This document shows, one piece after another, positions 35,303 through 45,723 of a DNA stretch of 64,000 nt. The notes beneath the pieces were generated by a model. That model was not told where the DNA came from, did no database searches, and saw only the letters and a list, made by a program, of their open reading frames with translations. The stretch spans positions 2,356,001 to 2,420,000 of the forward strand of contig MARA01000005.1 in NCBI GenBank assembly GCA_001792895.1, written 5' to 3'. Each line of letters opens with the position of its first letter. Position 1 is the stretch's first letter. This DNA comes from Lentinus brumalis (lineage: Eukaryota; Basidiomycota; Agaricomycetes; Polyporales; Polyporaceae). Both the position numbers and the translations under genes were made by a program.

Positions 35303-35977
35303 TGCAAGGACTGGATGGATATGACGAGCCGACTCATGGAGCGGAACGCGACTAAGTAATATCGGAGCTTATTCTTATTCGTCCCTGATGTTTGGTTAAA
35401 TTTACTCTTGTGCTGGTTGTACCCCCACTTGACCAGGCTGCCGCAGACAGCTACTGCTTTCGGTTCGCAGTCGATAGGTCTGACTAACTATACGAAGAAG
35501 ACACACAATGCACGGCTCTCAAACATGAACTGGCTTGGCCGGATGAGCACACAGTGGACTCGATAGCAATCTGAATAAGAGAATACGTACCTTACTGATA
35601 CGAGTGCGAGGACGGCTCGGACCTGCGCTCATACTCAACCGACCAGTCGTCGGACTTACCGGTGATGAGGCCGTCACGATATTAACTGATCGTTGCAGTC
35701 GTCGTCCAGGCACTCCGCCACGACATCTAACCCTCATTTTTTCAGTCGCTAGTGGCTGACTGGGGCCACCATAGGAGAAAACAGTGCACGTCGCGTACCG
35801 TCCAGTCTGCCATGTTCGTCGGGCTAACCGGCGTCGACAGGGTCTGGCCACAACATCCTTCGCAATCGCTAGGTCGGCTTGCTGCTACCATAGGAGATAC
35901 TACACAGAGACCTACGCGTGAACCGAGTGAGCATACACTGGATTCGTGATCAACCGAAACACAAACCCGCACGTACT
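35303..35977. other. Intergenic between convergent genes
   Basis: 3' flanks of the P450 and the WD40 gene. Two short similar stretches (GAGCACACAGTGGACTCG at about 35544 and GAGCATACACTGGATTCG at about 35928) lie about 385 bp apart in direct orientation. This is too little to call an element. Confidence 0.4.
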
Positions 35978-37600
35978 CTACTCCTCTCCGCCCGAGACCT
36001 CGCTGCCCTCGCTCTCCTCATCCTCCTGTTGCGAGGCCAAGTCTCCGCCCTCCTCATCATCGTCCTCATCGTCGTCGTCCGCGCGTTTCCGCTTCCCACT
36101 CGCAGCCGCATGAGCACCAACGTCTCCATCGGCGAGCGTCACGCACGTTAACCTTGTGCCCTTCGTGTCGTACTCCGCCATCGGTTCGAGCTGGACCTTC
36201 TCCTTCTCCTGCGCTTCCGACGACGCCGGGAGCGCAGCCAAGTCATACAGGCGCACCTTGCCGTCCGACGAGATCGTGCACACCACTGTCGTCTCCTCCC
36301 GCGCCGCGCCCGCTGGGAGGGCGATGCGCATCGTGTCAACTGCCTTCACTCTACACGTACACACATGAGCATACGCATACATCAGATACTGGGTCAGGCG
36401 GAAGCATGGACGTACCGGTTGGTATGACCAATCATCTCAGCGATGACCGTAGGTGGTTTCGTGTGGTCTGCAGGGATGTTGTATACGGTGAGCTTCTTAT
36501 CCTCGGCCCCTGCGAGGAGCAGCTCCCCGGAACCGACGACGCGCTTGCAGAACTTGATGTCGTGCAGGCGTGACGGGTGGGTGATCGTGTGGAGAAGCTC
36601 CATGTCCTGCGTGAGGTGCGTAAGTCTCTCGACGGGCCCGAGTACTGTGGGGAGGGAACACACCGTGGAATAGATGTCGATGGTGTTCTGTGCTTGGAGG
36701 GCGAACAAAGAGCCGTCTGAGGACCAACGCACAAGCTCACCCTCTACGTGCATAATGTCCTTGTTGAACGACGAAGCGAGACTGACGCATAGCGATGGGA
36801 CGCACCTTTGTAGATCTTTGTGCTCGCGGAGCCTTTTCCTCGCATGAGATCCCACATTCGCAGCGTCCTGTCCTGCCCTACGCTCAGCGCGACCTTGCAG
36901 GACTGGTGTACTGCGACGGAGTTGACGCGTCCCTTGTGTCCCTTGAGCTCGCGCAGGACCGCCCAGTCTCGCGCGCGGAACAGACATAGCGTGCCGTCTT
37001 CGGAGGCAGACAGCATGTAGGAGCGCGAGGGGAATTCGAGGTGCGTGACAGATCCTGGGTGCCAGAATATGCATGGATGTAGTGCGCGTACAGGATATGG
37101 TACGTACCTTGGTGCTGCATGAGCCCGCCGATTTCCTTCCGTCTCCGGAGGTCCCACACCTTGATGATCTCGTCTGCACTCCCGGTTGCTAGCCATTTGC
37201 CTCCCTGTGGTGACGCAGCGACGGACTTTATGCATGACACGTGCGCGGGGAAGATGAAGATGGGTCTGAGATGGAAGGCATAGTCGGAGGAGGAGGTCGA
37301 GACGGTGCCCTCGAGACCATATAGCAGCTTCTCGTAGGACCCACAGACGACCTTGAAGGACGTCGGCAAAGACGTTGACGAGCTTGGATCAGAAACTTTG
37401 GTAGCAGTCTTTCCCTGCTTCCTCGGACCAGGAACCGGCGACGCAGCGCGTTCCTTGCCCTTGGACTTCGCGGAGAGCGTCGGTGCGTCCTGAGTTTTTG
37501 CTTTCGCCTTTGGGGCGGGCGCAGCCTTCTTGGAAGTCTTTGAAGACTCGGCGGAGATCCTGGCCTTCTTCAAGCTCGGCTTCGCGGAATGGGCAGACAT
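35978..37600 (-). CDS. MAK11: WD40 protein Mak11/PAK1IP1, 60S ribosome biogenesis factor
   Basis: Nucleolar WD40 propeller protein needed for 60S subunit assembly in yeast; PAK1IP1 in animals. The minus-strand start at 37600 (MSAHSAKPSLKKARIS) leads into a Lys/Ala-rich tail, then KVVCGSYEKLLYGLEGT, the typical opening of the propeller. WD repeats follow: HVSCIKSVAASPQGGKWLATGSADEIIKVWDLRR (exon 1), SRSYMLSASEDGTLCLFRARDW and GHKGRVNSVAVH...LRMWDL, then SSDGSLFALQ, VVGSGELLLAGAEDKKLTVYN and AVDTMRIALP...SSDGKVRLYDL. The C terminus is acidic with an internal basic KRKRADD patch and ends at 35978. Five or six exons. The length, about 430 residues, suits the family. Confidence 0.9.
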
Positions 37601-37749
37601 GATCGAGGTATGGACGCATGTGCTGAAATTTTCCCAAACAGGAAATGGTGGTTGTTTGCTGCTGTTAGGATCCAAGGCTGTTGGACAACAGATGCAAACA
37701 ACGCCCAGCGAGACGCGCGAACTGGCGCCGAAGACGGCGGACAACCTCG
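37601..37749. promoter_or_regulatory. Shared divergent promoter region of MAK11 and the GatA gene
   Basis: Start codons of two oppositely oriented genes are 149 bp apart (using the downstream of two possible GatA starts), leaving room only for a compact bidirectional promoter. No TATA box was recognised. Confidence 0.35.
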
Positions 37750-39975
37750 ATGCTCGTGCTCGCCCGTCGCGGCCCATGCTCGAGCCTCCTTAGGCGGGAT
37801 GCCTCTACTCGGACGGTGAACTCAGTCATTAACGCATTGACTTTGGAGCCAAGCTCGCTGTGTGCTGCATCTGGACCTGGCTCGCTCACCGGACTCCGCT
37901 TGGCCGTCAAGGACAACATATGCACCAACGCATGGCCAACGACATGCTCGTCCAAGATCTTGGAGAACTTCAATTCGCCCTTTGACGCGACCGTGGTCTC
38001 GCTCCTCTCGGACGGCGGCGCAGAGATTGTAGGGAAGGCGAACTGCGACGAGTTTGGCATGGGGTGAGCGAACCCGTAGCATGGACTGTCCTTCTGCTAA
38101 TGACAACACCAAGGTCATTGAACATTCACTCCTCTCATGGTCCTGTTGTCAACCCGTTTGGTCTCCAAGACGGCGAGGTCGTCGAGAGAAGGTCTGCCGG
38201 CGGGAGCTCTGGCGGTAGTGCTGCTGCTGTTGCAGCGCACCTGTGTGATGCGTACGTGTCCATGAAGATTATATATGCCCTATCACTCATTCGGCGTGAA
38301 GGATAGTGCATTGGGGACAGACACCGGTGGTTCAGTCAGGCTACCCGCTTCATACTGCGGAGTAGTAGGCTTGAAGCCCTCATACGGCATCATCAGCAGG
38401 TACGCATGTTCTTCCCTGGGGGATATGCTTGGTATTGACCTCTCTCCACAGATGGGGCGTCGTGTCCTTTGCCGACAGCCTTGACTGTGTCGGCGTCCTG
38501 GCCCAGGACGTCCATACTGTGAGACGTGTACATGGTGAGTCTTCCCATGATATATCATAGTCTCGAAACCAGACGGCATAGCGGCGCGCCTCTATCCGGG
38601 CTGCCAAGACAGGGGGCGGAGTGCGAGAAATCCGGGCAGAATCCCGTCTGGTGTGGCGGGTGGGGTATTCTCACGCTTGGCGAGTCGACGCCCAACCTCG
38701 TCGCCCTCCTCGCGCCGTTGTCGAGTCGAGGATTACCAGTGCAGCGGGAAGCACAGACATACGTGAGCTCCTGTTCGGGATCCGACGTTGTGTGACAGAT
38801 TTGCAATACCCCACCCGCCATCACGAAATTTACCAGACGGTTAGGACCTGTCCTCCCTCTCTTTTTCGCACTCCGCCCCTGATTCAAAAGGTTCTATCCG
38901 TTTGATTTCGAGACGAGATATGTCGAGGTGTGACCATACTGACGTTCTCCGTAGACGCTCTCGCTATATACGACAGTAGAGACCCTACCGCCGCACCCTC
39001 TCATATCAGGGAAAAGGCAGCGCAACTGTCCAGAAGTCACCTTCAGCAAGCCCAGGACGATGGCTTGAACGGCCTCCGAATTGGCATCCCACAGGTCAGT
39101 TTGATTTGGTCTATGGCCAGCTTTTCCGGAGTATGACGGAAGTCGCCAGGAGTACTTCCCCACCGAGCTCCAAGATAGCATTGTCGCCCCAGTACGGCGT
39201 ATCCTGGAACAGCTTCGAGCTCGTGGTGCCACGCTTGTCCCAGTGTCACTGCCGTCCACACGCTACGCTCTAAGTGCTTACTACGTCATCTCAAGTGCAG
39301 AAGCTAGCAGCAACTTGGCACGATACGATGGCATTGAGTACGGTACGAGACCTTGTTGCATTTGCTGGTAGTCTCAGACTGACGGCCTCACAGGCATGCG
39401 TGTTGAGCCACCCCCCGGTGCAGACTTGCTCAAGACGGCGAACGTGTACGCACACACCCGTTCGCGCGGATTCGGCAAGGAGGTTCAGAGGCGAATGTTG
39501 TTGGGCACCTATGCGCTCTCCGCCGAGTAAGTCGTGCCTATATACATCTTCCGCAACAGCCAGCTGACTGACGACAAACAGCGCCTTCGAGAACTACTTC
39601 CTGCAAGCACAGCGGGTGCGCAAGCTCATCAAGGCCGACTTTGACCGCGTCTTCTGTGTGCCCAATGCACTCAACGGCTCCCCTTCTGCTCCCGCGGACG
39701 GCGTGCACGCCCTCCTGCACCCCTCCGCGATACAGACCGCGCCGAAGCTGCCCGGGAAGGACGACGCGAACGCGGAGTCGTCGACTCTGGATGCGTACGT
39801 GCAGGACGTGATGACTGTCCCGGCGTCGCTTGCTGGATTGCCTGCGATGAGCGTCCCAGGCGGCAAGGGTGCGGATGGGTGGCCGATTGGGGTGAGTGTG
39901 GTCGGCCAGTGGGGATGCGATGAGTTGGTGATGCGGGTGGGGGAGGTTATCGAGAGTTGTCGAGAGCATTCGTAG
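37750..39975 (+). CDS. HER2: Mitochondrial glutamyl-tRNA(Gln) amidotransferase subunit A (GatA/Her2)
   Basis: Amidase-signature subunit of the mitochondrial GatFAB-type complex that converts Glu-tRNA(Gln) to Gln-tRNA(Gln). The start [17 protein letters not shown] at 37750 gives an Arg/Ser-rich presequence; an in-frame ATG exists at 37681. Catalytic features: the lysine in [11 protein letters not shown], the Ser-rich [16 protein letters not shown], and the nucleophile loop [13 protein letters not shown], with an intron between the last two. Further blocks: [59 protein letters not shown] and [16 protein letters not shown]. The stop is at 39975. Intron 38535-38954 is 420 nt, far longer than its neighbours, because it contains a MITE. 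Nothing in the exons looks broken. Confidence 0.92.
38551..38922. mobile_element. MITE-like inverted-repeat element inside a GatA intron
   Basis: The outer arms (TCTCGAAACCAGACGG left, CCGTTTGATTTCGAGA right) are inverted copies with a few mismatches. Two inner pairs repeat the symmetry: AGGGGGCGGAGTGCGAGAAA near 38611 against TTTTTCGCACTCCGCCCCT near 38862, and GTGGCGGGTGGGGTATT near 38653 against AATACCCCACCCGCCA near 38804. The whole 372 bp can fold as one long imperfect hairpin. No coding capacity. Arms are diverged by several substitutions and small gaps, so the insertion is old. Exact ends and target duplication are uncertain; TA is possible. Confidence 0.7.
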
Positions 39976-40186
39976 CATATAGCTCACAATATCATTGCGC
40001 TCCTATGGTATGCACACCCACATAAGAGAATTCCAGGAGTGCGACGAAAGTGTTGCGAAAGTGTGACCGACTGCTAAGTAGCGCCCACGCTCATCTCTCC
40101 TCGTGCCTGACCTGAACCTCGCTTTCCGGGACTCTGTCCCGACTCGAGCTCTCTCACTCCCCGCCTCTTCATTTTGCTTCATTTCC

Positions 40187-41421
40187 ATGGGGAAGAGGAA
40201 AAACAACATCAGCGGGCTCAGCGGACTGGCGCGTTATGTCTTCGACACGCCAGAACCAACCTCCTCGCCCGGGCCCGCCTCCACGTCTGAAAACGGCTCG
40301 GCTCCAAAAGCAACTACTCATGACTCAACTACATTGGGTACCCAGGAAGAGCACATAGAGACTCAGCGGCATAGCGATGCGTTGGACACACGGCCAAAGA
40401 AGAAGGCAAAACTGCAGACGGGGCTGCTGGGACCTGGGCTGGAGAAGTACGATGCGACGGGGCTCGTACCGTTCTACACCGACGCGTCGCAGGTGCCCGA
40501 GCATCTACAAAAATGTACGTCACAAAGCGACTATCCCCCTAGGCTCCGTAACCCGCGCTGAATGGTGTTCTGGCAGACTTCTCACAGAGGGAGCGGTTCT
40601 TCTCGCTGTACTCGTCAGGGTGCCTGCTGGACGAGGAGGGCTGGTACAGCGTCACGCCGGAAGCCATAGCAGACCAGATCGCTGAGAGGTGCCGGTGCGA
40701 TGTCATCTTGGACGCGTTCTGCGGGGTGGGAGGGAACGCGATCGCGTTTGCGAAGACGTGTGAGCGAGGTGCGTATCCCCAGTCTGCCTCGCTTCTATCG
40801 CAACTGCGACTTATGCACCACTTCGCCAATGCCTCCCTTGCAAATGCGATCACTGCACCTCCCGCAGTGATTGCGCTGGACGTCTCGCCTGTCCGCCTTG
40901 CCCTCGCGCGGCACAACGCGGCGCTGTACGGAGTGCAGGATCGCATCGAGTTCGTCCTTGCAGACTTTTTCTCATTCGCGCGCACGCTCAAGCAGCGCAC
41001 GCACCGGAAGATCGACGTCGTCTTTCTCAGCCCTCCCTGGGGAGGGCCTTCTTACCTCTCCACCTCCATCTCCGCATCACCGTCCAAGTCCCTTTCTCAA
41101 ATACCAAAGTCTGCCTCATCCTCCACCCTCGCTCTCGACTCCGACACGGCGGCTGCAGAAGATACGCACGCGGACTACAGCCTGGCTCATATTCGGCCTA
41201 TGCATGGCGCGGAGCTCTTCGAGGTCGCACGCGGGCTCACGCGCAACATTGCGTACTTCCTTCCGCGGAACACAAGTGTCGACGAGATCTCTCGCCTCGT
41301 TGCCGATGTGCCTGGGGAGCACGTCGAGATCGAAGAGGAATGGATGGGAAGCAAGTTGAAGGCGCTTACGTGCTACTTTGGCGGGCTCGTTGCAGGCCAG
41401 GAGGCGTTGTTCGACAAGTGA
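40187..41421 (+). CDS. TGS1: Trimethylguanosine synthase Tgs1, snRNA/snoRNA cap hypermethylase
   Basis: SAM-dependent enzyme that dimethylates the m7G caps of snRNAs and snoRNAs to m2,2,7G in the nucleus. Exons 40187-40514, 40577-40768 and 40868-41421 encode 357 residues. Motifs: LVPFYTDASQVPEHLQKYFSQRERFFSLY split over intron 1; DEEGWYSVTPEAIADQIAE; SAM motif I ILDAFCGVGGNAIAFA; ALDVSPVRLALARHNAALYG; the acceptor-loop motif SPPWGGPSY, typical of TGS1; and YFLPRNTSVDEI. Intron 2 (99 nt) has no stop in frame, so reading straight through would wrongly add 33 residues between FAKTCER and VIALDVSP. The N terminus is a basic disordered tail. It starts 211 bp after the GatA stop. Confidence 0.92.
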
Positions 41422-41858
41422 TGGGGTGGCGCATGGTCAAGGATGCATAGGCATGTCATGTTCTTTCACTTGATCCAATGAAGATTGGTTTACGGATATC
41501 GCGTTTGGCAGATGTGGCGGGACATCACGTCGACACCATGCATGATCGATGTTGCCTGCGGCCTGAGGCCTCAACTCGGGTCCTTGTATCGCCGTGCGGC
41601 TGTTTGCGGTGTCTTCTTGACTTCTGCGATATGTGACAACTGGCGGTGCTGCAGCAGTACATCAGCGCTAGGCGGACGACGTTGTTCTGCTAGACAGGGC
41701 TGCGGCAGTCTGCAGGCGCCTCGGGGTACGCGAATCGCGTAACGCCTACTCACCCATCCCGCTGCTGCTCACCCATATTCCCAACCCAAGCCCACTATCT
41801 CTCTCGTACTGGGTCTCCTCTAGTCCAGCTCTAAGTCTCACTGCGTACTGCACCCGCC
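41422..41858. other. Intergenic
   Basis: 437 bp between TGS1 and the F-box gene. No gene or repeat recognised. Confidence 0.4.
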
Positions 41859-42950
41859 ATGGCCTCGCCACGGAAGAGGACGAAGACCACTCACCGTACC
41901 ACCGACCAGCACCCAGGTGGTTGCGGCGTCGCCACAAGTCCACTCCCACTCCCTCGGCGTGCGACTCTCCTGGCTGCCATGACATTCCGGCGAGACCGCA
42001 TAAGGCTCAGCAGTCTTCCCTACGACATCCTTGGAGAGGTATGTGCATCGACCCGTCGGTGGCTATGGTGGTTGCGGCCCCTCACCGAGGCCTTGCCTCC
42101 AGATCTCCGACCACCTCCATCCGCGAGACCTAATAAACCTCGCTCTCACCTCAAAAGATATCGCCCGTTTCCTCCTCCACGCAAAGCAGGACTACATTTG
42201 GAGGAATGCGAGGTTGAGGACGCCGGAGCTGCCTGGATTGCCGCCGTTCATGGGCGAACGCGCTTTCGCTCATCTTCTCTACTCGCGTTGCTGCAACGTG
42301 AGTAATCCTCGAGGCCCTTCGAGCTGGTGCCTAATATGAGCATAAGCTTTGCGGGCAGGATGGCGCCCAGAACGTGCGGTGGACGTGGTTCGCGAGGTAC
42401 TGCTCGAATTGTCTCCTCAAGGCGTAAGTGGCGTCCATCTGTCCCTCTCTCGCGGGTCTCCTGACTACGTAAGTGTCGTGCTTAGGCGGTACGATGGCAG
42501 ACGTGCCTTTAGTATGTACTACCGTTCCAGCGACTACCTCCGAGACTATGAAGACTTGAACGAGTTGGTAAACATCGTCAACCCTTCAAAGTACCAGTAC
42601 GTCCGATCACCCGTATTCAGTAAGCTCTGACCTCTGATACTACCTCGGCGCAGCGAGCCTTTCGCAAAACAGGGCAACTACGTGCATCGCCGGCAACTCG
42701 ACGAGTTCCTGAAGGAATGGCGAGCGGCGGAAACTGAGCAGGCGCAGCACAGGCTTCTGAAGAGGCAGAAAGCCCTTGTGAAGCGAAGGGAGCGGGTGAG
42801 ACAAGACCCTCAACTACAAGCCGCTCCGCTTTCGCTGACAGTCACGACCTCTTTGTACATAGCATGCGGAGCTGCTACAGCGCTGGTATCAGACTGCAGG
42901 GACGGTGGAGCGGAAGAAGGCGAAGCGACTGACCAAGGTCGAGTGAGTAC
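41859..42950 (+). CDS. F-box protein of the agaricomycete type
   Basis: Probable substrate adaptor of an SCF ubiquitin ligase. Exons 41859-42038 and 42103-42297 encode a basic N terminus followed by the F-box: LSSLPYDILGE, then ISDHLHPRDLINLALTSKDI, then LPGLPPFMGERAFAHLLYSRCC. The next exon reads DGAQNVRWTWFARYCSNCLLKA, the Cys-containing segment that follows the F-box in this large family. Later pieces are YYRSSDYLRDYEDLNELVNIV, VHRRQLDEFLKEWRAAETEQAQ, KRQKALVKRRERV and AELLQRWYQTAGTVERKKAKRLTKVE. The last boundary is uncertain: I stop at the donor near 42943 because what follows no longer resembles the family. It is related to the decayed copy at 56.3-57.6 kb. Confidence 0.7.
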
Positions 42951-43946
42951 TGCCCATCCTTCGTAAGAGATCTCAGCTGAGGCGGCATGTGCAGCATGAA
43001 CGTTCGTCGTTGACAGAGGCAAAGGACATGGGGTGCTGGTGCGAGCATTGCAAGATCCCAACCCATCGACCGCAGATGGCAAGTGCTGGTATAGGGAGAG
43101 CAAGAGTTACCTATTGGCCGCCACTCGCGACCACAAACCAATACCGCAGCAGATATCATGTCAGACTACCACTAGAATGCATACCGTTCTGAGGGCGCCT
43201 GTAGTATATCGCTGAAGGGGCTGGTTTTTCCGCGAGCCGGTCCTTCCTCCATTCATCCAGCTCGGGCAACAAGCGGGCGAGGATCTTTTGGAACGCTGAG
43301 TCGAGTAACCAAGGTTCAGCACAACACAACTGGACTCGACCATGTCCGGTGACGTAATCGGCTCTGCAGCGAGGGTGGGCTGGAGTGAGGCTCCGATATA
43401 GCGAGAGCAAGAGAGGATTCGGAAGAGATGGTCTGCGGAGGTCCAGGACTGACAGGCGGATCAGGGAGATATGAATAGTCCTGCGGGAGACCCTCCGTCG
43501 AAGTCGGTGGGGAATAGAGTGGCTGAGAGGACAGGGAGGGGGATATCGCAGACATGGGCGAGAGGTACGCCGCGTCATAATGTTCTGGGCTGTCGGTATA
43601 TGACGGAGGGCTTCCGCTGACCTGCGAGGGAAGGCTAGTCGTATGTGACGAAGATGACCTGCGATGCTTGGGCAGAGGAGGACGCAGGTTACCCTCAGCT
43701 GACCGTTTCTTCGAGTATATTGGCGTTGGGGCCTGCGGCAGCGCCGTGTCGCCGATATTACTCGTGTCCTGCAGACACAACTCCGCCTCGACTCCGGGAC
43801 ACTGGTCATCCTCAAAGCCGTCAATAAGGCTCTGGCGCGTCCGATATAGCACACGTTGCCCGCTGGAGACGGTGCGCACGGCACAGAGCTGTTCCTGCTC
43901 CCATGTACGTGCTTGAGGATTGTAGACGTCGATAAACGTTTGCGGT

Positions 43947-44455
43947 TGTTGGAATTACTGGGCGAATAGGGTGGGCGTCGGGCAGGACGGGCGGTACGGG
44001 CAGGGCGGTGTGTCGGGCATCGCACTGCAACGAACGCATCGTTTCCGCTCTGCTGAAATTCTGGCGGAATGGCACCGTTGCTGGATTTCGTCAAGTGAGA
44101 TAATCTACGTTTCCGTGACGGTAAGTCCTCAACGAAAGCCTCGTTCAGGGAGCCTCGGAAGGCTGATACACCTTCTATGGCAGGTGTAAGGGGGTTACAT
44201 CCAAAGTTTCCGGAGAGGTAGATTGCTTACTTTCAATATTCCAATTCCTATGCCTTTACTAACGCCGGAAAGGATGCTTTCTTTGCAGTGTCGGGCGTCG
44301 GGCAAGCCGGTGCGCTCGCGCCCGGCGGCTTATCGCAAGATCTCGTACCTATCGCGATCATAGCTACGTACTTATACCCTTCCCTTCGTTATCGTATTCC
44401 CCGCGCGTTTGCGACGTGGGCTCCCTGCTACCCGGAATGACGTCTTGTTCCAACA
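43947..44455 (+). repeat. 5' LTR, interrupted by a nested CACTA-type MITE
   Basis: Segments 43947-44022 and 44291-44455 together match the 3' LTR almost base for base. The 268 bp between them is foreign. The LTR starts TG and ends CA with an 8-bp terminal inverted repeat TGTTGGAA/TTCCAACA. Confidence 0.93.
44023..44290. mobile_element. 268-bp CACTA-type MITE nested in the 5' LTR
   Basis: Left end CACTGCAACGAACGCATC; the right end, read inverted, is CACTGCAAAGAAAGCATC. The inverted match extends about 25 bp with three mismatches. It is flanked by a 3-bp duplication TCG (44020-44022 and 44291-44293), and the uninterrupted 3' LTR has the single TCG at the corresponding site. CACT-beginning ends with 3-bp target duplications are the hallmark of the CACTA (En/Spm, CMC) superfamily. 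There is no coding frame of note, so it must be mobilised by a transposase elsewhere. Confidence 0.85.
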
Positions 44456-44561
44456 CAAACGCGCTGTACAGCCCTCTGCTTCCTCCGCTTCGTGCCGTTC
44501 CCACCTGGGTCCTATCAGAAGAACCTTGAAGAACACCTGAAGAACACCCCACTCCCCTGCT

Positions 44562-45446
44562 ATGTCCGACTCTACCACGCAGACCGTCGAAAACCGTCGC
44601 TTCCCAAAGCTCAACGATGTCAACTACGTCGAGTGGGCGATGCGCATGGAGGCCGACCTCGTCCGTCGTAAGCTGTGGGATGGCATCGTCGAGATCACGT
44701 TGGACGGTGATGTGCAGGATCCGTCCCAGTGGCAGGAGGAGTACGAGAAGAAGAAGATGAAGCGATCGGTGCAGAGGATGAACGAGGCGAGGGCGGAGAT
44801 GATTATGCAGGTCGACGACGGTCAGTTGTCACACATGCGATCGCGCGATCCGATGGAGATATGGGAGATGCTGGCGAAGGTGCACAAGGCTCGCGGTTTT
44901 GCGACGCAGCTGGCGATGAAGAGGCAGTTCTTGACGTCAAAGAAGAAGCCCACGCAGTCCATGCAAGCTTGGATTGGTGAGATTCGGAGCATGGCATTTA
45001 GGATGGAGGAGACGGGCATTGCGGTCGTCGACCAGGACAAGATTCTCGCCGTCACTATGGGTCTGCCCCCCTCCTACGACGCCGTCATTATCGCCCTCGA
45101 CTCAATCCCCACGGAGCAGCTCACGCTCGAAGAAGTCATCCGACGGCTCCTGAATGAGGAGGTTCGGCAGACCAGTGCGTACCCCCCTTCCCCCTCCGCT
45201 CCCACCCCAGACGACGGTGTCGCTGCTGCTGTGCTATCGACGGAGAAGCCGAAGGTCGACCACTCGAAAGTCCAATGCTACTTCTGCGATCAGATGGGGC
45301 ATTTCAAGCAGGACTGCGCGGAACGGGCAAAGTGGGAGGCGGCACGTCGAAAGACGAAGACGTCGGGCAGTGCAAACACGGCCATGTCAGCCGGTGCCCT
45401 GTCGGAGGCGTACGAGGAACTCACGGAGGTCGATGGAGCTTGGTGA
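44562..45446 (+). CDS. gag: Copia-type Gag protein (DUF4219 / UBN2 / CCHC zinc knuckle)
   Basis: Nucleocapsid-like protein of the LTR element, 294 residues, single exon. Opening RRFPKLNDVNYVEWAMRMEA is the DUF4219-type start of copia Gag. The middle (MIMQVDDGQLSHMRS, LAMKRQFLTSKKKPTQSMQAW, GLPPSYDAVIIALDSIP) is the UBN2/retrotran_gag_2 domain. A CCHC knuckle CYFCDQMGHFKQDC lies at about residues 239-252. It stops at 45446 after a short acidic tail. There is no pol frame downstream or overlapping. The frame is intact with no stops, consistent with a recent insertion. Confidence 0.93.
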   Translation: MSDSTTQTVENRRFPKLNDVNYVEWAMRMEADLVRRKLWDGIVEITLDGDVQDPSQWQEEYEKKKMKRSVQRMNEARAEMIMQVDDGQLSHMRSRDPMEIWEMLAKVHKARGFATQLAMKRQFLTSKKKPTQSMQAWIGEIRSMAFRMEETGIAVVDQDKILAVTMGLPPSYDAVIIALDSIPTEQLTLEEVIRRLLNEEVRQTSAYPPSPSAPTPDDGVAAAVLSTEKPKVDHSKVQCYFCDQMGHFKQDCAERAKWEAARRKTKTSGSANTAMSAGALSEAYEELTEVDGAW

Positions 45447-45484
45447 TTGAGGGGGTGTGCGCTCGCGCACGGCTTGAGGGGGTG

Positions 45485-45723
45485 TGTTGGAATTACTGGG
45501 CGAATAGGGTGGGCGTCGGGCAGGACGGGCGGTACGGGCAGGGCGGTGTGTCGGGCATCGGGCGTCGGGCAAGCCGGTGCGCTCGCGCCCGGCGGCTTAT
45601 CGCAAGATCTCGTACCTATCGCGATCATAGCTACGTACTTATACCCTTCCCTTCGTTATCGTATTCCCCGCGCGTTTGCGACGTGGGCTCCCTGCTACCC
45701 CGGAACGACGTCTTGTTCCAACA
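45485..45723 (+). repeat. 3' LTR
   Basis: 239 bp, TGTTGG...CCAACA, the intact reference for its interrupted partner. It is preceded by the purine-rich tract and followed by the GCGGT target duplication. Confidence 0.93.

Larger units (their letters stand above)
43947..45723 (+). mobile_element. Complete gag-only LTR retrotransposon (Ty1/copia-derived, non-autonomous)
   Basis: Bounded by a 5-bp target duplication GCGGT (43942-43946 and 45724-45728). Both LTRs start TGTTGGAATT and end TTCCAACA. Without a nested insertion the 5' LTR is 238 bp against 239 bp for the 3' LTR, with one indel and one substitution seen. The internal 1,029 bp (44456-45484) contains a single gene, a copia-type gag, followed directly by a purine-rich tract (TTGAGGGGGTG, present twice) at the 3' LTR. 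No protease, integrase, reverse transcriptase or RNase H is present, and there is no room for them. I could not identify a primer-binding site at 44456. Confidence 0.93.

Noticed and set aside
43156..44094. 312-codon minus-strand open frame running from host sequence into the 5' LTR and its nested MITE
   Set aside because: It crosses the retrotransposon boundary, is Arg/Ser-rich, and overlaps a more natural Ser/Pro-rich frame. Treated as chance, apart from its last 40 codons, which may be a real exon of the disrupted gene.
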